Shown here: piece by piece, positions 4,909 through 7,906 of the stretch
How the letters are laid out: every line of letters starts with the position of its first letter
How positions within the stretch are numbered: position 1 is the first letter of the stretch
Assembly: GCA_024638525.1 (NCBI GenBank)
Contig: JAHEKB010000098.1
Location: 1 to 7,906 of the forward strand
DNA length: 7,906 nt
Reading direction: 5' to 3'
Origin: Bacteroidota bacterium
GTDB taxonomy: Bacteria; Bacteroidota; Bacteroidia; NS11-12g; UBA9320
Translations under genes and position numbers: made by a program
The notes under the pieces: generated by a model
What the model was told of the DNA's origin: nothing
Database searches by the model: none
The model's input: only the letters and a program-made list of their open reading frames with translations

Positions 4909-4981
4909 ACGGGTGTAGCTCAGCTGGCAGAGCACTGGTCTCCAAAACCAGGTGTCGGGAGTTCGAATCTCTCCACCCGTG
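4909..4981 (+). tRNA. tRNA-Trp (anticodon CCA)
   Basis: Acceptor ACGGGTG (4909-4915) pairs fully with CACCCGT (4974-4980), discriminator G4981. The D arm contains AGCTCAGCTGGCAGAGC; the anticodon stem CTGGT/ACCAG closes loop CTCCAAA, giving anticodon CCA (reads UGG); the T arm has AGTTCGAATCT. CCA is not encoded. It lies 17 bases after the tuf stop and 13 bases before secE, so its processing should cut the polycistronic RNA between these two genes. Confidence 0.97.
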
Positions 4982-4994
4982 CAAGATTAGAAAT

Positions 4995-5189
4995 ATGAGT
5001 AGGATAACACAGATCTGGAAAGATACCGCCGACGAATTGATTAATAAGGTGACTTGGCCCACATGGGAAGAGTTGAGAAGCAGCACTATAATAGTGATTG
5101 TGGCTTCTATACTTTTTGCCTTGGCCATATCATTGATAGATCAGGCCTTCGGATTCATTATAGATATTCTTTACAGTCTATTAAAGTAA
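4995..5189 (+). CDS. secE: Preprotein translocase subunit SecE
   Basis: SecE, 64 residues, the single-span form found in most bacteria; it clamps SecY in the SecYEG protein-export channel in the inner membrane. An amphipathic N-terminal helix (about 3-18) is followed by the family hallmark KVTWPTWEEL (18-27) and one hydrophobic segment (about 31-53). The short C-terminus ends in LLK. The start at 4995 is the first ATG after tRNA-Trp. It is 3 bases upstream of nusG, the classic secE-nusG pair, so translational coupling is likely. No Shine-Dalgarno sequence is evident (AGAAAT precedes the start). Confidence 0.96.
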   Translation: MSRITQIWKDTADELINKVTWPTWEELRSSTIIVIVASILFALAISLIDQAFGFIIDILYSLLK

Positions 5190-5192
5190 AAG

Positions 5193-5741
5193 ATGGAAAA
5201 GGTTCAGGACGAATTTAAGTGGTATGTGGTGAGAGCCATTAGTGGCAAGGAGAAAAAGGTCAAAGCCATGATAGAGTCTGAGCTTCAATATATGAAGCTG
5301 GGCAAGTATGTGCCCGAAATCCTTATTCCTACTCAAAAAGTGTATGAGATTAAGAAGGGTAAAAAAACCAGTAAAGAGGTTTCTTATTATCCGGGATATA
5401 TCTTGATTAATGCGCAATTAGTTGGTGAGGTAGTACCTACCATTAGAAGTATAAATGGTGTGGTTGGATTTTTAGGTCAAGACGGAGAGCCCGTTCCAAT
5501 GAGACAATCAGAGGTGAACAGAATCTTTGGTCAGGTAGACGAAACCAACCAGGAAGGCGAAAGCCACATAGAGCCCTTTATTACAGGTGAGTTTGTCAAG
5601 GTAATTGACGGGCCATTTAGCGGATTTAGTGGAGTCATCGAAGAGGTGAACGAAGAGAAGAAAAAACTCAAGGTTATGGTTAAGATCTTTGGTAGAAAGA
5701 CCCCGCTTGAGTTGAATTATATACAAGTAGAAAAAGAATAA
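5193..5741 (+). CDS. nusG: Transcription termination/antitermination factor NusG
   Basis: NusG, 182 residues, normal length. It binds the RNA polymerase clamp to aid elongation and, through its KOW domain, links polymerase to S10 (and so to ribosomes or NusB-type antitermination complexes) or to Rho. The NGN domain (about 8-115) begins KWYVVRAISGKEKKV and includes YYPGYILI (65-72). After a linker, the KOW domain (about 130-182) has GEFVKVIDGPFSGFSG (132-147) and ends in the beta strands around VMVKIFGRKTPLEL. There is no insertion of the kind seen in some Bacteroidota paralogues such as UpxY-type NusG-like proteins, and the position between secE and rplK confirms the housekeeping copy. It starts 3 bases after secE and ends 5 bases before rplK. 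The same transcript starts with a boxA-like leader on which NusG may act. Confidence 0.97.
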   Translation: MEKVQDEFKWYVVRAISGKEKKVKAMIESELQYMKLGKYVPEILIPTQKVYEIKKGKKTSKEVSYYPGYILINAQLVGEVVPTIRSINGVVGFLGQDGEPVPMRQSEVNRIFGQVDETNQEGESHIEPFITGEFVKVIDGPFSGFSGVIEEVNEEKKKLKVMVKIFGRKTPLELNYIQVEKE

Positions 5742-5746
5742 GCCAC

Positions 5747-6190
5747 ATGGCAAAGCAAATTAAAGGATACGTTAAATTACAAGTTAGGGGGGGTACGGCC
5801 AATCCGGCACCTCCTGTAGGACCTGCATTGGGTGCAAAGGGTGTGAACATTATGGACTTCTGTAAGCAGTTCAACGCCAGAACTCAAGACAGAATGGGTA
5901 AAGTATTGCCCGTTGTAATTACTGTTTTTCAAGACAACTCTTTCGATTTCATTATTAAGACTCCACCGGTTGCAGCGCAATTGTTAGAGGCCAGTAAGAA
6001 GAAGAAAGGTTCTCCTGAACCCAATATGGTTAAAGTAGCATCCGTGAACTGGAATCAGGTCAAGGAAATTGCTGAAAATAAAATGCCCGATTTAAATGCA
6101 CTAACTGTATCATCTGCCATGCAAATGGTTGCAGGTACAGCGCGGAGTATGGGTATCACTGTTACCGGACAGTTTCCGGAAGATAATTAA
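5747..6190 (+). CDS. rplK: Large ribosomal subunit protein uL11
   Basis: uL11, 147 residues. It binds the 23S rRNA GTPase-associated region with L10 and L12 and takes part in EF-G function and stringent-response sensing by Rel proteins. The N-terminal domain (about 1-70) includes the conserved proline-rich PAPPVGPALGAKGVNI (20-35); the TPPVA hinge (72-76) leads to the rRNA-binding C-terminal domain, with the conserved segment through GTARSMGI (130-137). A run of seven G (5787-5793) lies within codons 14-16, a possible sequencing-error site, but the frame is intact. The distance from nusG is only 5 bases, leaving no room for a separate L1-binding leader before this gene. Confidence 0.97.
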   Translation: MAKQIKGYVKLQVRGGTANPAPPVGPALGAKGVNIMDFCKQFNARTQDRMGKVLPVVITVFQDNSFDFIIKTPPVAAQLLEASKKKKGSPEPNMVKVASVNWNQVKEIAENKMPDLNALTVSSAMQMVAGTARSMGITVTGQFPEDN

Positions 6191-6205
6191 GTTATCGAAA
6201 GAGAA

Positions 6206-6898
6206 ATGGCAAAAATTTCAAAAAAGAGAAAAGCGGCATTTGAAGCCTATGACCGCAACGAATTTCACAGCCTGGAGCAGGCCAGTGAAATCGTAAAGAA
6301 GATTACTGCTGCCAAATTTGACTCGAGTGTTGATCTCGATGTTAAATTGGGTGTAGATCCTCGCCAGGCAAATCAAATGGTCCGCGGAACAGTTTCATTG
6401 CCTCACGGTGTTGGAAAAGAAGTTCGTGTTTTGGCACTAGTTACTCCAGATAAGGAAGATGAGGCCAAAGAAGCGGGTGCAGATTTTGTTGGACTAGACG
6501 ACTACGTTGCCAAGATTGAAGGCGGATGGTTAGACATTGATGTAATCATTACTATGCCTGCCGTAATGGGTAAAATTGGTAAACTGGGAAGAATATTGGG
6601 CCCTAGAAATTTGATGCCCAATCCAAAGTCTGGAACAGTAACCATGGATATAGCCAAAGCGGTTACAGAAATAAAGGCTGGTAAAATCGACTTTAAAGTA
6701 GACAAGGCTGGAATCATTCACACATCGGTTGGGAAGGTTTCATTTGAAGCGGACAAGATTTACGATAATGCCAAAGAACTTATAGATACCCTGCAGAAGT
6801 TGAAGCCAACTTCGTCTAAAGGTATTTACTTCCAAAGCATTACCATGTCGAGCACCATGAGTCCTGGAATTAAAATTGATACCAAGACCCTGGATTAA
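6206..6898 (+). CDS. rplA: Large ribosomal subunit protein uL1
   Basis: uL1, 230 residues, normal length. It forms the mobile L1 stalk near the E site, which helps release deacylated tRNA; in many bacteria it also represses translation of its own rplK-rplA mRNA. Domain I is split between the ends of the chain (about 1-68 and 160-230) and domain II lies between. The family signature KIGKLGRILGPRNLMPNPK occupies 123-141. The conserved N-terminus MAKISKKRKAA confirms the start. It follows rplK after 15 bases (GTTATCGAAAGAGAA) and precedes rplJ by 11 bases. I did not find an L1-binding-site mimic; if autoregulation exists it must use sequence within nusG or rplK. Confidence 0.97.
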   Translation: MAKISKKRKAAFEAYDRNEFHSLEQASEIVKKITAAKFDSSVDLDVKLGVDPRQANQMVRGTVSLPHGVGKEVRVLALVTPDKEDEAKEAGADFVGLDDYVAKIEGGWLDIDVIITMPAVMGKIGKLGRILGPRNLMPNPKSGTVTMDIAKAVTEIKAGKIDFKVDKAGIIHTSVGKVSFEADKIYDNAKELIDTLQKLKPTSSKGIYFQSITMSSTMSPGIKIDTKTLD

Positions 6899-6909
6899 AG
6901 AGAAAAGTC

Positions 6910-7431
6910 ATGAATCGAGAAGAGAAAAACACAGTTATAGAACAACTGATAGATAATTTGAAAGAGTACAAGTTCGTGTACGTTACGGACAGTTCGAACT
7001 TGTCGGCAAATTCTAATAATGATTTGCGTAAACTCCTTCATAAAAACGGTGTCAAAATGCAAGTGATCAAGAACACCTTCGTTCACAAAGCGCTAGAGCG
7101 CGGCGAGATCGAATGGGGCGAGTTGAAAGACACCTTAGTAGGTACCACGGCACTCCTATTTGCTTCCAACCCTAAAGCGCCAGCTGTCGCTATTAAGGAG
7201 TTCCGTAAAAAAAGCGACAGACCACTATTAAAAGGTGCTTATATTGACTCTGATGTCTTTATAGGTGACGATCAACTGGGAACTCTGGTAGATCTGAAAT
7301 CTAAAGAAGAATTAGTCGGAGAAATTATCGGTTTATTGAAATCACCTGCCACCAATGTTATTTCTGGATTAAAATCTAGCAGTAACACCATCGCAGGACT
7401 ATTGAAATCACTTGCCGAAAGAGAAAATTAA
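6910..7431 (+). CDS. rplJ: Large ribosomal subunit protein uL10
   Basis: uL10 (P0 homologue), 173 residues. It anchors dimers of L7/L12 to the ribosome beside L11. The N-terminal rRNA-binding domain (about 1-130) begins MNREEKNTVIEQL, includes the conserved VIKNTF (52-57) and LLKGAYID (106-113). The C-terminal helix (about 132-172; KEELVGEIIGLLK, then SNTIAGLLKSLAE) is the platform for L12 dimers. The conserved N-terminus fits the ATG at 6910. Only 11 bases separate it from rplA, so the long structured L10 leader that mediates autoregulation in E. coli and Firmicutes is absent at this spot. Confidence 0.97.
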   Translation: MNREEKNTVIEQLIDNLKEYKFVYVTDSSNLSANSNNDLRKLLHKNGVKMQVIKNTFVHKALERGEIEWGELKDTLVGTTALLFASNPKAPAVAIKEFRKKSDRPLLKGAYIDSDVFIGDDQLGTLVDLKSKEELVGEIIGLLKSPATNVISGLKSSSNTIAGLLKSLAEREN

Positions 7432-7467
7432 TATTAACGAAACTCAAATTTTAAACAACACAACACA

Positions 7468-7845
7468 ATGGCTGAGATTAAAGATTTAGCAGAACAATTG
7501 GTTAACCTTACAGTAAAAGAGGTAAACGAATTAGCAGGTATTTTGAAAGACGAATACGGAATTGAACCAGCAGCAGCTCCTGTAGCAGTAGCAGCAGGTC
7601 CAGCTGGTGGCGGAGACGCTGCCGGTGAAGAGCAGACTGAGTTCACCGTACTTCTTGCATCTGCAGGAGCTTCTAAACTTCAGGTCGTAAAAGCGGTAAA
7701 AGAGCTTACAGGACTTGGACTGAAAGAAGCAAAAGAATTAGTTGACGCAGCTCCCAAGGAGATCAAAGAGGGTGTTTCCAAAGAGGAAGCCGAGGCTATG
7801 AAATCCAAACTTGAAGAAGCAGGAGCTGAAGTTGAACTTAAATAA
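7468..7845 (+). CDS. rplL: Large ribosomal subunit protein bL12 (L7/L12)
   Basis: bL12, 125 residues, the multicopy stalk protein that recruits EF-Tu, EF-G, IF2 and RF3 and stimulates their GTPases. The N-terminal dimerisation and L10-binding helices (1-31), a flexible Ala/Gly/Pro-rich hinge (about 33-54, AAAPVAVAAGPAGGG), and the globular C-terminal domain (about 56-125) with the factor-binding face around KLQVVKAVKELTGLGLKEAK (70-89) are all clear. The 36-base gap after rplJ is A/C-rich and looks unstructured, which suits efficient initiation without a Shine-Dalgarno sequence and the higher synthesis of L12 relative to L10. A long hairpin follows 18 bases after the stop. Confidence 0.98.
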   Translation: MAEIKDLAEQLVNLTVKEVNELAGILKDEYGIEPAAAPVAVAAGPAGGGDAAGEEQTEFTVLLASAGASKLQVVKAVKELTGLGLKEAKELVDAAPKEIKEGVSKEEAEAMKSKLEEAGAEVELK

Positions 7846-7863
7846 TTGCATTAAATAAAATTT

Positions 7864-7898
7864 CCGAAAGACCCCTGATATTTCAGTGGGTCTTTCGG
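7864..7898 (+). terminator. Long hairpin after rplL, terminator or attenuator before presumed rpoB
   Basis: CCGAAAGACCC (7864-7874) and GGGTCTTTCGG (7888-7898) pair perfectly over 11 bases; the stem continues with CTGA/TCAG around loop TATT, with T7887 as the only bulge, giving 15 pairs. The following CGTTTGTA has only a short T run, so termination may be partial. In E. coli the rplL-rpoB gap carries an attenuator and an RNase III site that lower rpoBC output, and this hairpin is in the matching position. Confidence 0.75.
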
Positions 7899-7906
7899 CG
7901 TTTGTA

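Noticed and set aside
4892..5128. Minus-strand 78-codon open frame covering tRNA-Trp and secE
   Set aside because: It reads antisense through a perfect tRNA gene; its apparent peptide is the well-known false translation of a tRNA.
5787..5793. Run of seven G in rplK as a programmed frameshift site
   Set aside because: The reading frame is intact through the full-length L11 and no alternative-frame product or stimulatory structure is apparent.
7434..7646. Minus-strand Ala/Pro-rich 70-codon frame opposite rplL
   Set aside because: It is the complement of the Ala/Gly-rich L12 hinge and has no independent support.

Overview
The window is a core-genome segment of a member of the Bacteroidota. The main evidence is promoter grammar: TAnnTTTG-type -7 boxes lie upstream of the acyl-CoA dehydrogenase gene, rpsU and the tRNA cluster, and the last two also have a TTG-containing -33 box 19-20 bases upstream. 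The start codons generally lack Shine-Dalgarno sequences and follow A-rich leaders instead. The proteins look like Bacteroidota versions of their families, but I cannot name a genus or order. All genes are on the + strand, and I see no mobile element, CRISPR array, phage or defence gene.

Layout. Bases 1-1446 hold the end of a helix-hairpin-helix (ComEA-like) protein gene and a complete acyl-CoA dehydrogenase gene. Bases 1449-2952 hold rpsU (bS21) with its own strong promoter, a hairpin, xerC (chromosome-dimer tyrosine recombinase) and a short hpf (ribosome hibernation factor). Bases 3044-7906 hold the large translation/transcription cluster: promoter, boxB/boxA-like leader, tRNA-Thr(TGT), tRNA-Tyr(GTA), tRNA-Gly(TCC), tRNA-Thr(GGT), tuf, tRNA-Trp(CCA), secE, nusG, rplK, rplA, rplJ and rplL, closed by a long hairpin at the window edge. 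By conserved gene order rpoB and rpoC should follow, but they are outside the window.

How the genes work together. The tRNA-tuf-secE-nusG-rplKAJL block makes elongation factor Tu and several of its tRNA cargoes, the essential SecE translocon subunit, the transcription elongation/antitermination factor NusG, and the L11, L1, L10 and L12 proteins of the L1 stalk and the GTPase-associated centre that recruits EF-Tu and EF-G. bS21 and HPF tune initiation and hibernation of the same ribosomes. XerC is the only gene in this stretch with a separate job.

This is mostly ordinary, deeply conserved sequence and I found no new multi-gene system. The points worth a second look are non-coding: a candidate NusB/S10-type antitermination leader before the tRNA/tuf cluster, a five-copy degenerate heptamer repeat between two tRNAs, overlapping inverted repeats between rpsU and xerC, a perfect AT-only inverted repeat before tuf, the lack of room for the classical L1 and L10 autoregulatory leaders, and the hairpin after rplL.
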